Shown here: piece after piece, positions 40,559 through 54,954 of the stretch
Layout: each line of letters begins with the position of its first letter
Numbering within the stretch: position 1 is the first letter of the stretch
Origin: Doryteuthis pealeii
Taxonomy: Eukaryota; Mollusca; Cephalopoda; Myopsida; Loliginidae
Reading direction: 5' to 3'
Assembly (NCBI GenBank): GCA_023376005.1
Contig: CM042138.1
Span: 95,225,492-95,289,491 of the forward strand
Length of the DNA: 64,000 nt
Notes under the pieces: generated by a model
The model's database searches: none
What the model was told of the DNA's origin: nothing
Seen by the model: the letters and a program-made list of their open reading frames with translations, nothing else
Made by a program: the position numbers and the translations under genes

Positions 40559-41299
40559 ATTTACTAAGTTTAGCTTAGTAGAGCAGAAAACGAAAAGGTG
40601 GGGAAATGCGGAATGGAAAAATTGTGTTGCATCAATTCTTCTCAATGGAAGGATTTGCCAGACTTTAAAAATATCGCATTTGAAATCAATTTTGTAACTA
40701 GATTTGCCCACTGACCTCAAGCACTGCGTGAAAATGCACAACTCTCTCAACCACTGAGTGGATTATTTTCTTATTTTATTTACATCCCATACATGTTGCA
40801 ATGAAACTAATCAATCAGTGAGGGGAGGGGGGTCAGATACTTAGAAAGTTAGCTTTTCAAATCAATATTCAAAGACTAACAGATAATGTTATTGAATAGT
40901 TAGAATCTTAAGGTAAAAACAGTTTGAAGTAACATTTATATTGTGCTCTTGCATACAGTCAATTACAATGAGTATGAAGTAAAGGGAATAGCAATGAAAA
41001 TACCAAGTCAGGGCAAGTCGGAATATGTTCTTTGTTTTCAGGACACAATAATAATAGTTTACATTTCATTTTGACAAATTAGAGCCTCTACTGCAAAATA
41101 AATGTGAAATACAGAAGAAAAGTGGTCTTAAATGGACCAATATTCTAATTTATTAACTCTTGTTCTTTAATCTTCAGACCTTATCATCCTGCAATAACCT
41201 CTGGTTAAAAATAGACCGTCCAAATCATCTAAGATGAAATGCAAAAAATGTAAATCTTGATTATCTGGGTTTGCTACCGCTGATTTCTTATTCTTATGA

Positions 41300-41970
41300 G
41301 TGTTGATCACCTGAGCCTAGAAAATGAACCATTCTGTTTTTATTTATAAAGGAAAAAAGGTAAGAAAAATGACATGCTACACAGAAAAAAAATTTAATAG
41401 CGAGAGTAAGAAATAAAAAAAAATAGGAGGAAGATAGAGAGAAAGAGAGAGTGAGTGCAAGAAACGAATAATGCTAATCTGTTTCAATCAAACATAATGA
41501 AAAGATGAAAGAAGGATGGAAAGGAGAGAGAGAGAGTTAAATCAAGATTATTATACTTTTTACAAATGAACTATCTTGCAATAGTTGTAATAATCAAATT
41601 ATCATACTGTGGTATATCCACAGGTCCTGCTAGTTCTAATTCTCATCAGCTAGCAAAATATATCATTAAAATTCTTATGTTTTGTATATATAATTTGAGA
41701 GTGTGCATTTAAATGTAAATTTATCGACCATAGGAAATAAATTGGCCGCTCTAAGTTCAACCCTAGATAAGTCTGTTTGTAATTCACTTCACGCTAATGC
41801 CCTTGGGAAAGGTATGAATCATCTTTCTTCCTCACCTATAAATAGTTGGGTAGACTGGGGTTTGTTTGTTTTTTCAGACTTGGTTAGGTAACAGTCTAGG
41901 AGAAGAAAAACTCTGAAAAAAAATTGAATTTGTGTCACATCCTGCTCATGGCAGAGAGGTTGGGTTATTA
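41300..41970 (-). repeat. pyrimidine-core repeat and family B SINE, inverted copies
   Basis: Partners of 24,640-24,960 and 24,296-24,566. Confidence 0.55.
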
Positions 41971-42289
41971 TATTACATACCTTTGTGTTTGTGTGTGTGT
42001 AACTATAACCCAGTAAAAAATTGCATCTCATAGATAGATCTTTATTAGAGCAATACACTAAAAATGTTCTCTAACTTAGACAATAAATTTCCAGTCCAAT
42101 TTGCAATCTGAATGATAGAGTGGGATCAGCATTCCTGCTCAATATCATTTTCTTTATCACCCAAGTTTTAATATAACAGAAATAACCATGAAATGATAAT
42201 CAGAATCCTTTATTTTTTCCCTAAATGAAAGCATTAATATCATCATGGACCATTATTTTGGATGTTGTTGCAGGAGATTCACTACAACA

Positions 42290-42610
42290 TCAAATATGTG
42301 AGACAATGAGTTCTGGTAAAGGTATTTGCCTCTCATCCCACTTATGAGGCTTGACGCAAGGAGATTTTTATGTGGGCACACCCACAAGCCGAAGTCATGG
42401 GTAGTAGGCACAAAAAATGTGTTGTTCTGTTGGCACTCCCCCTCAGGATTTGGGGGGGGCCTACTGGGGATCGACGCTATCAATTTTACTTTACCGCGGT
42501 CCCAGTGGCTGAAGAACACTGGACCCCCCAGCCGAGGCCAGGTAACACAAGGTAAGTATTTACTAAAATTGGTCTGGCGTAAGGTCACAGTAATGAGGTA
42601 CAGGTGAGAA
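42290..42610. other. GC-rich island, inverted copy
   Basis: Partner of 23,675-23,990. GTAAGTATTTACT follows CACAAG at about 42,551. The nine-pair hairpin is broken by an extra C (GGTCCCAGTGG). Confidence 0.35.
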
Positions 42611-42659
42611 TGGATTTATTTTATTGCATAGATTGCACATTATATTAACATTTTGTGTA

Positions 42660-43150
42660 GTTCAGAGTTTTTGGGGCCAGTTTAGCTCAGTCGGTAGAAT
42701 GGTCCGACTAGGAACCACAAGGTTCCCCGTTCGAAATATGGCTTTCGTTAACTCTCATCGTATGAGTTAGCACAGGGATCTGTGGCGGTAAAGTAAGAGC
42801 TGGTGGTAGGTGTGGTGCTCCACCTCAGACGCCAAAACAATCTTGGTCTAGCTGGATTAAAAGGGTATAGACCCCTCACTGTCTGGCTGATGCCAACTTT
42901 TTATTGAATATGAATCATTCTTAAATCTATTTAACCAAGATGGGACTTTAACACATACTAAACACTCCAGGTTAGAGTGGGCCTGGGAGTAATGGCATTA
43001 AAAGGTCTTCCTCAGATCTCTAGAAACTGGAGCCCTCATCATCAGATGCAGAGTGTCATACCCAGGGCATACTTTTAGTGGGGGTTTTACCCTCTGCAAG
43101 AGCGATACAATCCACATAAAGCTCACCAACAGGGCAATCCAGTAAGAATA
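42660..43150 (+). mobile_element. family C SINE and family A repeat, inverted copies
   Basis: The family C head reads GGGGCCAGTTTAGCTCAGTC on the + strand at 42,674. The family A copy at 42,935-43,150 is in reverse. Partners of 23,368-23,591 and 23,123-23,345. Confidence 0.65.
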
Positions 43151-43599
43151 GACTTAATACACTATTAAATGATTATGTATACTAAACACTGATCTACAGC
43201 AAGCAACCGAACATATTTACTAATCTTAAGTTTCATCTGGTACAGACCAACCAAGTGTGACTAAAACTCACTAGACAAGCAAATTTGATAGCCATCACTC
43301 TCCTGTTAAGAGTTTGTATTGTATAACCTGGGTACTCATTATCATTAGCATCTGATAAATCAAGATATTGATGGCATATAAAATACCCAACTATAATTAT
43401 TATATTGTTTGGAGTTAGGCTGTACAAGTACTGATAGTCTACATCTGCGTAAACAATAGCTTACTGTTGTAGAATGGAATATGAATACAGCAAAAAAAGA
43501 TCCCCTCCACATCACCACTGTTGTAAAAGGCATAAGAAGAAAATATGAGTGCCATTCAGTGAAATATCTATTTAATGAATATACACATGTTGATATCTA

Positions 43600-43655
43600 C
43601 AGGGGTTGGACAAAAAAATAATGGAAAAATAATGTTTCCATTATTTTGTCCAAGC

Positions 43656-43694
<39 letters not shown>

Positions 43695-44013
43695 GGATAT
43701 GTGCTTAATTGCAGTCATACCTAATTTGAAAATTAATTAGTTAATAATTAATGAATTAGGCGGCATATATGTTCAAATGTAAGGCTAAACAAATCGAGAA
43801 AATGTCAATCCCTGAATGTACATTGCGACCTATTAGGTCTCATCAGCAAGGTGATGAGACCTAATAAGTCGAAATGTACATTCATTAATTTATAACTAAC
43901 TAATTTTCAAATTAAGTATGACTTCAATTAAGCACATATCTCCAAATATTTTCGGCTTAAAGCCATATAAAAATAAACACATTTGTTTGTTTACTTAACC
44001 TCAATATATATAT

Positions 44014-44066
<53 letters not shown>

Positions 44067-44190
44067 GTTGAGCAAAATAATGGAAAATTAATGTTTCCAT
44101 TGTTTTATCCAACCCCTGTTTATATTGGGTTGGACAAAAAGTAATGGAAAAATAATGTTTCTATTATTTTGTCAACCCCTGATCTAAGAA
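43600..44190. mobile_element. Tc1-type hairpins and hammerhead-bearing foldback, inverted copies
   Basis: Hairpins at about 43,604-43,655 and 44,065-44,180 enclose (TA)n and a foldback at 43,690-44,005. The hammerhead-like centre is at 43,814-43,884, with CTGATGAG... on the minus strand and GTGATGAGACC...GTCGAAA on the + strand, as in the left arm. Confidence 0.6.
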
Positions 44191-45300
44191 GTTGGTTGGT
44201 GTTTAATGCATATCAATCCATGAGGGTTATTTAATGCCGTGATCTTTGTTTATATTATGATTTGTCTAATTTCATAATTATTAATATTGGTTGATATAAA
44301 TTTTCATTAACTTCATGGGTTTTAATATATTTTAGAAATATCATTCATTAACTTCATATGCATATTATAAAAACTGTTGAAAATAATTTTCATTAACCTT
44401 ATGTGCATTATAAATTAGAGAGATAACTTCATGCACATTAATAAACTAGTGGGTTTACCCTCAACCACCAGCTCTACCACATTTAAGATTAAAAAAAACA
44501 AAAAAAAAACAAAAAACAGTGGGTGTTTGCCATAAAAGCAATAGGAGAATACAGTCAGGGTTTAATCATATTAGGTGCTAGAATTTGATATAAACCAGCT
44601 GACTGATCGATCAGGCCTCTCAAACAGGCCCTGTTAACCAAGTAAGGTGTAAAATGGAGTGCTGTAGGTGACATGACCACTTAGTACTCGGGTTCATGGA
44701 CTGCTTAGCCACCAGGATCACATTTCAGATATTACAGCTCACCAGCATGGCCAAACAGTAGCCCCGCTGCAGAGGTGCAGTCAGCCATATTTCCAGCTGA
44801 CAGGGGCAGTCTAAGAGGAGGGTAAAAATTAGAAAACAGGGCCCCATGTGTAAACTTTTATATGAATTGGGAGAGTCCAAAATAAAAGTCCACGTAGATA
44901 AGCAGACGATCAGCAATCTGCTCTACTCTACAACAACCTACCAGATACCAACTTTGAATTATAGAAGATTTTTTAGCCTTTTTTTTTTAAAGAAAAAGGG
45001 TTCTTAAATGCTGTCAATGGAGGCGCATAGTGTAATGGTTAGAGTCGTAGAAAATGGATTCATCATCAAGTTCAATTCCTGGACGAAGCTGTTTGATTTA
45101 CATGGTGCTAATACCCTTGGGAAAGGTATGAATCCAATTCTCCCTCCACTATGGGTAAATAGCAAGACAGACTGGGTTCTTTAACCCTGCTAGAAGAACC
45201 ATCTAGGAGAAGGAAAACTCTGAATTCAAATCTGTTTAAACTCCCTTTAAGAAATGACTTGTCACAATCCTGCTCATGCAGAGAGGTTGGTAAATATATA
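44190..45300 (-). repeat. long family A copy and family B SINE, inverted copies
   Basis: 44,190-44,830 pairs with 21,432-22,070. The family B copy at 45,020-45,300 shows its head GGAGGCGCATAGTGTAATGG on the + strand and pairs with 20,923-21,231. Confidence 0.6.
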
Positions 45301-45589
45301 TATATATATATAGTATATATATGCTGTCAAATATAGTAACCCATCACATCCCCTGTTTTCATCTTTATTAGTGGAAATATTGAGTTCCAGTGTCAGAGAC
45401 AATTAAGGACAGAGTTGCAATAAACATTCCATTAACACAGTAAATGTAGGAGAAAGATTCCAATTCGCATAAACGTATGACACAACTAAAAGTAGATGAG
45501 GTAGAAGACCTTAATTTTTATCAAAAATCATTAGAATAGATGGCTGTTTCCAAAATGATTAACCCTTGAACCAAAGCAGACTATAAGTA

Positions 45590-46060
45590 TATATATGGAG
45601 AAACTCATGGTGAACAATTATTGTCATGAATGGACACAAATGACCAGAGTTCAAATCTGGACAAGCCTGTTTTTATTTCACTTTGCACTAGTACCTTTGG
45701 CGAAAGGTATGCATCCAACTATTCTCCCTCCAGCTATGACTAAATAGCAGAGCAGACTAGGTTCTTTAACCTTTCTATAGGATGCCTGTTATACATTAAG
45801 TGTCTGTATATACATAAATACTAGGGTGAGTCAAAAAGATTTTTAATATTTTGAAGTGCTAGTTGGTAGCACGTTCAAGTCATGGAAGGTTACCTGCTGA
45901 GGTTATGCTCCAAGCCATAGAGGCAAATCCAGGTGAGTAGCAATCAGAGAGTATCTGGTGAGCTTGGCATCTCACAGTCCAGTGGGATCATTATATTCCC
46001 AACCTCGGCATCCAGAGCTGGCCTCACCAAAATATTGCAAAACTTTTGACTCACCTTAGC
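45590..46060 (+). mobile_element. family B SINE and mariner HTH relic, inverted copies
   Basis: The mariner-like element 45,821-46,060 runs CTAGGGTGAGTC...GACTCACCTTAG. Its + strand carries GELGISQS (about 45,960) followed by frame-shifted residues. The family B piece at 45,590-45,785 pairs with 20,455-20,645. Confidence 0.65.
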
Positions 46061-47584
46061 ACTAATATTTGTATACAATGTAAAAAAAAAAGATTAATTT
46101 ATGAGTTGTCATGAAATGATAACTTATCTGAATCAATCTTTTATGTTTGAGTTAAATGAATACTATTTATTTTCTTCTCTATTTTCTTTGTTTTTCTCTC
46201 TTCTTTTTCTTTTTTCTTTAGATAAGTTTCCAGTAAATATAGTCATGAAGACAGACCAACAATAAATGTAAAAAATAAAATATATTATAATTATAATATA
46301 TATTATATATATATATATATATATTATAAAATAACAATGATGGTAGTGGTTGATGTATACATCAACCAAGACAAAGAACAACAGTTAAGAAAACAAACAA
46401 AAAAATCAAACAATTTTCATCCTGAAAACAAAAGATGTCTTTCTGTAGTTGGCACTTGTTAGTGATGCTATTAAAACAAATTATCTTATACAATGGCAGA
46501 CAGAAACCACAGGCGTTTTTTTGTTTTTGTTGTTTGTTGTTTGTTCTTAGGTTTGTTTTTCCTAATTTTTCTACTCATCAATAATTATGTACATTATAAT
46601 GAATGCATGGAAGTGAATGTTATGACTTCTGCCTAAACATAGTTTCTTAAATTTAAGTGAATAAATGTTATTTCAAGTTTGAATGAACAAGTGTGAAGAA
46701 CTTGAGTTTTGTTACAGTCTTTGCCATCCCATTCCTTGAATTATGTTTCTTAAAGTCATTAATATATTAAGATATTTTAAGTTACATTATATAAATGTTC
46801 CACTAGAAATAATAAAATCTTGAAATCTTTAGTTTAAAAGAAAATTCATTTTTTAAAAAATTGTAAGGGGTATACTAACTTATGGTAAATACTGATAATT
46901 AATAATATCTATTTTGATTATATAACATTCCACAAGAAATAATAAAATCCAGATCTCTTTAGAACAAAAAAAAAATAATTTTTTAAATTTTAAAGAGTTT
47001 TTTTAAGCAAAATAAATGTAAACTCTACATTGTTTGAATTGGTTTATAGAAAAAATTATTTAGACTTTAAAAAGTATTTGTGTTTGAGGCAATTCAAAAA
47101 GGGTAGCAAATTAAAGAGGGTCTTGAACAGAGGTCTGTCATCAAATTTTTGGTGGCTGAGAAGTGCAAGCCATTGAAATTTACAGAAGAATGCGTATATG
47201 TACAAAGAAGCTTTTTTTTTTTTTAGTCAAAAAATGTTTAGAAATAGGCTAAACATGTTTGCTACAACAAGCCTAAGTTGAAACGACAGTCCATGGAAAC
47301 ACTGCTCTCTGGTTAAAGAAAGTATCCGAGTGGAGCAGTCAGTAAAGAAGGTCATGTGATAGCCTTCTGGAACATTAAAAAAGACACATTACTATTAATT
47401 TCCTTAAAGGTGCAACAGTAAACAATGCTTCCTATTGCCATCTACTTAGGCAATTATTAACCTTATTTATTGAATGATACTCATATTTATTTACAGGTAA
47501 TACTGTATATACTTGTTTTGTGTTTAAATAATGATAAATATATTAATATTAAGTTTCTAACTGGAGTGCTCTTAATCAGTTAGT

Positions 47585-49030
47585 ATTTCTCTGAATTTTT
47601 TAGATGAAGCTTGATAATTGAGTTATTATTTGGATTATTAGGACTATTGTCTCATCTTTTTTGTTATCTGTACAACGTTTTTGGATTATGTGCCCTTTCG
47701 GCCTTCTTCAGGTAATTCTTGTCGGACTCAGTAACCTTCTCAAACTTGGAACCTTGTCGTAATCGGAGTCATCACAGAACTTTGAACCCAACCCTTTTCA
47801 ATCCATGGGGTATCCTGTTCTCATTACGCTAACCCTAGCTGGGGTACAGGTGTTAAGCTGTGTTGATTATTATTCTATGATGTTACTGCTGCCCTTGACC
47901 AGAATTAACCTGCAGCCTAGAGATAATTGTCACTTAGAACTGTCTTAAACAACGCTTTATCCACTATGCTATGTGTCCAATCAGTTAGGTCTTTCCTGCT
48001 TTCTGTTATTTTTTTTCATACCATAAATTATTTCTATTTGTACTAACCTAATACAGAAAAGCCATCACATTCAAAATGAATTATTTACGAGTTCTTAAGA
48101 AAGTAATTAATCAACTTGTTTAATACTAGATAACAATCAAAAACCTTTTTTTTTCTTTACATGTTGCTCACTGACTAATATGAAAAATATGAGAATATCC
48201 ATTTCTTTATTTATGTAGAAACACACCTGTGTGAAATATATCTTCTTTTTTTTATTTTATATATTACAAGTCAAACATATGTTAAATGGAATGTCATTAT
48301 CTATATATTAATATCATTGTATGTAATTACCAACCTTTCTGCCATGGGCAAGAAGAGAAAATTGGGTTCTTTAGCTTGATAAGAACAAATAGACTAGGAA
48401 AAGGAACACTATGAATTCAAACCAGATATACTCTGTATTATATTTGACTATTTGGACTATTGTTCTCATCTTCATAGTTATATACACAATGTTTCGGACG
48501 ATGTGCCATCCAGCATTCTTCAGGTGTTTCTTGTCGAACTCAGTAACTTTCTTGTCGTAATGGGAGCCTTTATGGAACTTCAAAACTGAACCCTTTATTC
48601 ATCCACTGGGGTAGACTGTTCTTATCTGATAACCAAGTTATAAATGTGAAGGAAAGGCTTCCAATTTCTCTTAATGTTTGAGATTGAGGCTTGATGATAA
48701 GTTTATCTGCTGTTATTGGACTATTGTCCCCATCTTCATCAAGAAATACCTGAAGAAGGCCGGAGGGCATATCGTCCGAAACGTTGTACAAATAACAATG
48801 AAGATGGGACAATAGTCCGAAATAACGCAGATAATACTAAAGGCTTCCAAGTTCGACAAAGAAGGTTCCCCAAAGTTCGAAGAGAAAAATTCCAACAAGA
48901 AACACCTGAAAGAAGGCCGAAGGGCACATCATCCAAAATATAACAATGAAGATGAGGACAATAGTCCAAATAATACAAATTATCAAACAAAATTCAGAGA
49001 AACAGCTATACACTGCTTTAAAAATTGACC
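47585..49030. mobile_element. three family D copies, inverted
   Basis: 47,585-48,000 (minus), 48,420-48,725 (minus) and 48,725-49,030 (plus) pair with 18,245-18,660, 17,501-17,880 and 17,226-17,500. CTGAAGAAGGCCGGAGGGCA with CGAAACGTTGT is intact at about 48,750-48,787. Confidence 0.6.
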
Positions 49031-50068
49031 GTATGAGTTGGGTAAATATGTACACATATGTAGGTGATGATCATCAACTTCCGTGTTCTTCCTCCTCCTC
49101 CTCCTACCCACCCCACAAATTGCACAATATCTAAGATACATTATAAGGCATTTTTAGGAGTATGAGGGGTGCTTATTTATTCTTTTCTTGTCTGCATTTG
49201 ATTTGTAATTGTCTCTACAGAGGTTAATTTGTTGAATATATTTAATAATAAAAAGATGTGAGGTGTTGATTATAAAGAACATGTTCAGTAAAAATGTCTG
49301 AAAACATTAACTGATTCAATAATGTCTTGCTTAAAACTGATGGTTCATATATTCAGGCTTCATCAATGTTTTAACATGATTTATTTTTCCAGTTTATTTC
49401 AATTAACATAATTCTGATTACTTCATTCACATCTATACTTTTTTCCCCCTTTATTGATACTTACCACCTGAATATATACTATATACACACACAAGTAGTT
49501 AATGGTTATGATTTGGTTCTTAAGTGTGTAGAATAATCATACTAAGTTCAAATTACCTTTTCGAATTGATAGGACAGGCAAACAGATAGCCTAACTGAAT
49601 ATGATCTAATCTTTCTGCGGCAATACTACTGCAGAATGCCAGGGTGTTTATGAAGCCCTCATAACATATAGAGACCAAGCAGCCAATCAGGACTCAGTGA
49701 GTGGGAATCACTCGGATACATGAATGGACTGTTCTTGATTTCCATAATACCAGCTGTCTTGGCACTAGTTAAGTGTGCTAGCCAGTTGCTATTGTTTAAA
49801 CCAAAAATTAAATTAGATTAAAAAAATCAGAAGTACTAATCTTCCATTATGTAAGGAAAACAGAAAGTACCAGTTCTGTCATTGTTATTTGTCATAAAAA
49901 AGGTGATAGGACTCTCTATTTCAGAGAGCTAACAACCTAACTGGAGTCTTGTCTTGATGTTATTAATGCTTATACATTATCAAATTATTTTCACTTTTAC
50001 AGATATTTACTCAAATCTCAGTGCATCTACAGAGCTAAAGACTTTGGCTTTTAATACTAGTTCTATAT

Positions 50069-50700
50069 ACGAGGTGAGTCAAAAAGTAATGTTATTTTGT
50101 TTAGGACAGATATAATTACCGACACAGGAACATGTATCATACATCAAAATGAAACTGGTCTTCCATAGATCACATCCCTACTTCTCTACAGTCACCGTTT
50201 CTCTCAATAGCAATGTTCACCTTCGAATGAGAGCATGTATCCCTGTCCCGTAAAATTCAGTTGACTGCTGTTTGAGCCACTTCTCACGACGGATTTCACT
50301 TCCTCATCACTGGAATAATGTTACCTCTAAAACTCTTCTTTCATGGGGCCAAAGAGATGACATTATTCCAACTCAGGAATTTCCAACACTAATAATTTTC
50401 AAACAGATTATGACCCACACATGAACCTAACAGGCGCTACCACACAAGCAGGATATGTCACAAGGTTAATTTTTAAGCTAATTAAAAATGGTTTGATTTA
50501 GAGTTTTCTTTCTCGTAGCCGTTTCTGCAACAAGTATAAATAACCCAGTCCATTCTGTTATTTACCCATAGCTGGAGGGGGTTATAAGAGATGGACACAT
50601 GCCCTTCCCAAGGGAATTAGCATGAAAGTGAAATGCAAACAACCTTATCCAGGATTTGAACTCCAATCCCATGTCCATTTCTATCAAGTGCACCTTGACT
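50069..50700 (-). mobile_element. mariner C-terminus relic and family B SINE, inverted copies
   Basis: Mariner relic 50,069-50,370, then a family A tail and a family B body to about 50,690. Minus-strand transposase residues match 15,905-16,057 with frame breaks. Confidence 0.65.
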
Positions 50701-51109
50701 TCAAATGTAAACCAACACTAAAATCCAACTGTGATAATTCTTGTTCTTTTTTCCTACCAAAATTTGCTGTTTTTTTAAAGTTTAAAAGTATTTAATAAAT
50801 CCTAGGCATATTATAGATTATACAAACAGCTATTATATAGATTTTTTTTTTTACCTCATTGTATGTCTTACCTACACAGAACTTGAAACCTGAAAAACCC
50901 CAATTCAGTAAGCTACCCTCGCCACAGGAACAAGCTGAACAAAATATTGTGTAATTTATAGTTAGATCAGTTTCAAGCTGAGCCCACACAGCTTTTGTGT
51001 TGATGCCAATGACTAAGTAGGCAAGTCAACTGCAAAACCTATTTAAATTACCATTTACTTACTAAACACACATCTCTTTTTTCTATTGCCAAATTAAAGG
51101 AAACCTAGT

Positions 51110-51385
51110 GGTTTGGTTGGTTGGGTTTTTACAGCATATCAACCTTTGTCGGGTTATTTTATGCCCCAAGACATTTTGTTTTTATTCATTCTTGATGGTA
51201 TTGAAAAAAAATTTTAAAACTCAATTTTTTTCTATTTAGCCCATAGATGGACCCTAACAGGTACTACACTCTGGGTCAGAGTGGACCTGGGAGCAATGGT
51301 GATAAAGAGGTTCTCCTAGAGCTCCAAAATTGGAACTTCACCATTAGATACAGTTTAACGTCATACCCAGGACAAGGAAATCTAG
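51110..51385 (-). repeat. family A copy, inverted
   Basis: Partner of 14,836-15,106. Confidence 0.6.
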
Positions 51386-51943
51386 TGGTTGATTAACAAT
51401 GCAAAAGCCATCATTCAAGAGCACAACTTAAAAGTTCTTGTGTTTTTTTTTTAAATGAAATAAAAAGATTTTTTTTAAGGTTGATAGAAATAAAGATACA
51501 ATCGATATGGCAAATGATCAAACAAGTAAGCTGTGCTGCTGCTGTTAATGCTGCTGGCCTAGAGAAACAAGAATTACTACAAACACTGTGAAGTAATCCA
51601 ATGGTAGTAGAAAATTGAATGAATTCCAATACTCACACCTCTTGAACCTCATGTCTGCTGATCTTTCCTGCTTAGGATACTAACACTCGACATCTCATCA
51701 AAAATGAAATTAGCATTTTCTTTCTTTCTTTCTGTTTTGTCTTTTCTCTTTTTTAATTCAACTTTGCTAAGTACCAAACTTGTTGCAATAACAATTTGAA
51801 AACAAACCAAGAAAAATACACATGAGTAAATAAACAGTATTTCCACTTCTCTGCAGTACAGGAATGTACAACAAGAAATAACACTAAAACCCTTCATACT
51901 TAAATTGCTAAATAATTCCTTCTGAGCAAAACTAGCTATCTGA

Positions 51944-51944
<1 letters not shown>

Positions 51945-51998
<54 letters not shown>

Positions 51999-53065
51999 GA
52001 AGTAGAGGTTGGAGTAAAATCCGACAGTATGAGGTGAGTAAAAGGAAAAGTGAACAAAAATAATGACGAAGGACGAAATATTTCTCTCCTACTTGAAACT
52101 TGTTTGGTCATTATTTTTGTCACTTTTCCTTTTACCTCACTCATATATATATATATATATATCATATATAGTATAGTATATATATATATGTATATGTGTG
52201 TGTGTGATGTGTGTGTTAGGGTAGTTGAAAGAACAAAGTCAACACAGCATTTGATAAGCGACACTTCTGCTCAACATATGTGATTTTTCAAACTTAGTTT
52301 GAAAATTTCATAGGTGTGAAGATGCCCTCAGTTACCAAAGCCCCACTGACTTCATGTCTTTGGTACTCTAACATTATATACATACATAATATCTTGAGCA
52401 CTCTTACTTATGAATAGCAAATATTATTAACAATAATAATAATTTATATTTATATATATATCATCATCATCATATGTTTGTAGAGTGCTGCTTCCTAGAT
52501 TTGTTTAAAACAGCATGCAGCATCTTTGTGTAATTCTCACCTACATTTCTCTCCTAGTGTGTGCAACCATACAATAGTATTGACATGGCTATAACTTGGA
52601 GAAATTATAAAACAAAACAGGAATTTTTCATATATATGTGTATGTGTGTGTGAAGAGAGAGAGAGAGAAATGGAAGTGAATCCGACAATTATATTGAAAA
52701 ATAAAAGGAATGAAACTGTTATATGGATAAAAAATTATTTTTTATTTCAATAAATAATTTTTATCCATACAATATTTTCTTTCCATTTATCTTTATTATA
52801 TATATATATATATATATATACTGCTCTTGTACCCATTATAATGTATATATTTTTTTTTTTTTGAGGATATGTGCTTAATTGAAGTCATACCTAATTTTGA
52901 AAATTCATTAATTATTAAACTAATTAATTTTCAAAAATTAGGTATGACTTCATTAAGCATATATCCTCTAAAAATTGTCGGCTTAAAAAAGCCATATCAA
53001 ATAAACACATTGTTTGTTTACTTACTCTCATATATATATATATATATATATCATATCGTTATTAT
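51945..53065. repeat. (TA)n-bounded hairpins and LINE relic, inverted copies
   Basis: Hairpin 52,027-52,142, LINE relic 52,480-52,600 (minus), hairpin near 52,720-52,775 and foldback 52,862-53,030 pair with the series 13,201-14,268. The 37-base arms differ here by one or two lost bases. Confidence 0.6.
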
Positions 53066-53219
53066 TTCTTTTGCAAAACTTGACATCTAAAATTGTTAAA
53101 CATCATATTGGTCAAAAAACTAAAAAATTATGTCAAGTAAGGAGGACCAGAAAATTAAAATTTTCTAAAATTGAGAATCAAAGGAGATTCTATGACACAC
53201 AGAGACAAGAATAAAGCTT

Positions 53220-54905
53220 GAGGTAAACCCCGCTCGTGTCAGCAGAGCCAAGAATTACATTGACTGTATCTTCTCCAGTGAAGTAAGACGCTAAAACTCT
53301 CAAGAAACTACACAAAAAATGTAAAATATGAATGTTCATTGCTTTGCAATTCACTAAGCTCTAGGTATGAAAAACCCTAGACAAAGTTGTCAAGCCATTA
53401 AAAATTAATCAATCAAAACTCAAGATGACTTTGTCATCTTCCTGGACACATTCCAAACTTTAGTTTCACATCTACCATAAATTGTTCATTCCTAACTAAT
53501 AAAATCAATTCATTTCGGAGCTCTATGCTTTTAGTCATTCCTCAAAGATCTATTAAGACCACTTTGAAAAGCCCTGCTCTAGACCATTCCCATCTTGGTC
53601 AGACTGAGAACTTACCAGCACACTTTCTAGCTATTCATAATTATTTAGTTATTAGTGATCTGCAGTGATGACTGGTTCATCACCATAAGACTCGAGAGCA
53701 TTTTAAAATACCATAATAATTTGTCCATAAAGATCCCACTATTTTTATTATATTTTGCTACTTATACTATACTATTTTACTATATGTTTTTCTATACTAT
53801 CTATTTCATATTTCCAAATTTTTTTCAACCCAAAAGTTAAGCAGTGCTATTTATAGATGAAAATTATATAATTACCTTTTTTCTTGCCACAAGCCTCACT
53901 ATAGTCAGGACAGGAAACAAAAGTTAAATTAATACTATACTCCAAACAAATATGTTTTATGCCATTACAGAAAATATCCATATCATTGTTTTAGATATAT
54001 AACAAACTATAAATTCTTATTTTTTTGTCTTTACAAACCGATAAAAAGTTAAACAAATGCTAAGTCTACGATTAAATTTAGAGCTTACATAATTCTAAAA
54101 AAGTGAGTATTACACAAAAATCCCCCCCCAAAAATAATTCATAGTTCAAAGTTAATGGTGCATGTTATACACAATAATTGCCTGAATTTCCACTGTCATT
54201 CTACATTTGGCAAAATACATTAGTTTAACATTGTCTATGCCCGAGTGTTTCAACTGGTATCTTAACATTCAGCTGTTTTTGGTAAATGTATTTAGGGACA
54301 AGTCATTCTTCTCTCTTGGCCTTTTCAGCATGTAAATTGTTGTTATGCAGAGGTCATAACCCCCACAATGACCTTAAATGTGGAATGTTTCATCATGAGG
54401 TTAATTTAGAATATTTCATTATATAACAACACTTCTCAATACAAAACAATAGATCTTTATAGTGTGTACTTCAATAGACTACTTTCAATGACCTGCAAAA
54501 TAAAGATGTCTGTTTATCATAAGCTATACATCCCCTAATAATCTAACCATGCCAGCAGGACTTAAAATTGCTGGCAGATGTATACCCTGCAGAGATGTTG
54601 AATATCTTCCAAAATTGTTGGTCATACACAAACTATAACTGATGATGGGGATCTATCTCTGAAGATCTGCGGGAATGTGAAGTACCTCTTCATTGCAACT
54701 ATCACCAGTCTCACTATGACTAGTAGTACACTGTTAGGGTCCTATCTACAGTTCAATTAGATCTGTTTTAAAAAATTTATTTCAATAGGACTATGTGACA
54801 AAAAAATTTCTTAAGAAGCAATGTACAATGAACGTGATTCACTAACCTCAAAGGCATAAATACCATAGATGAGTTGACATGCCATTAAAATCAATCAATC
54901 AACCT
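53220..54905 (+). repeat. two family A copies, inverted
   Basis: 53,225-53,420 and 54,540-54,905 pair with 12,825-13,060 and 11,365-11,720. The stretch between is non-coding. Confidence 0.55.
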
Positions 54906-54954
54906 CCTAATCATTAATTGTGCGGCATGATATCTTCATTTTTATTATTACAAC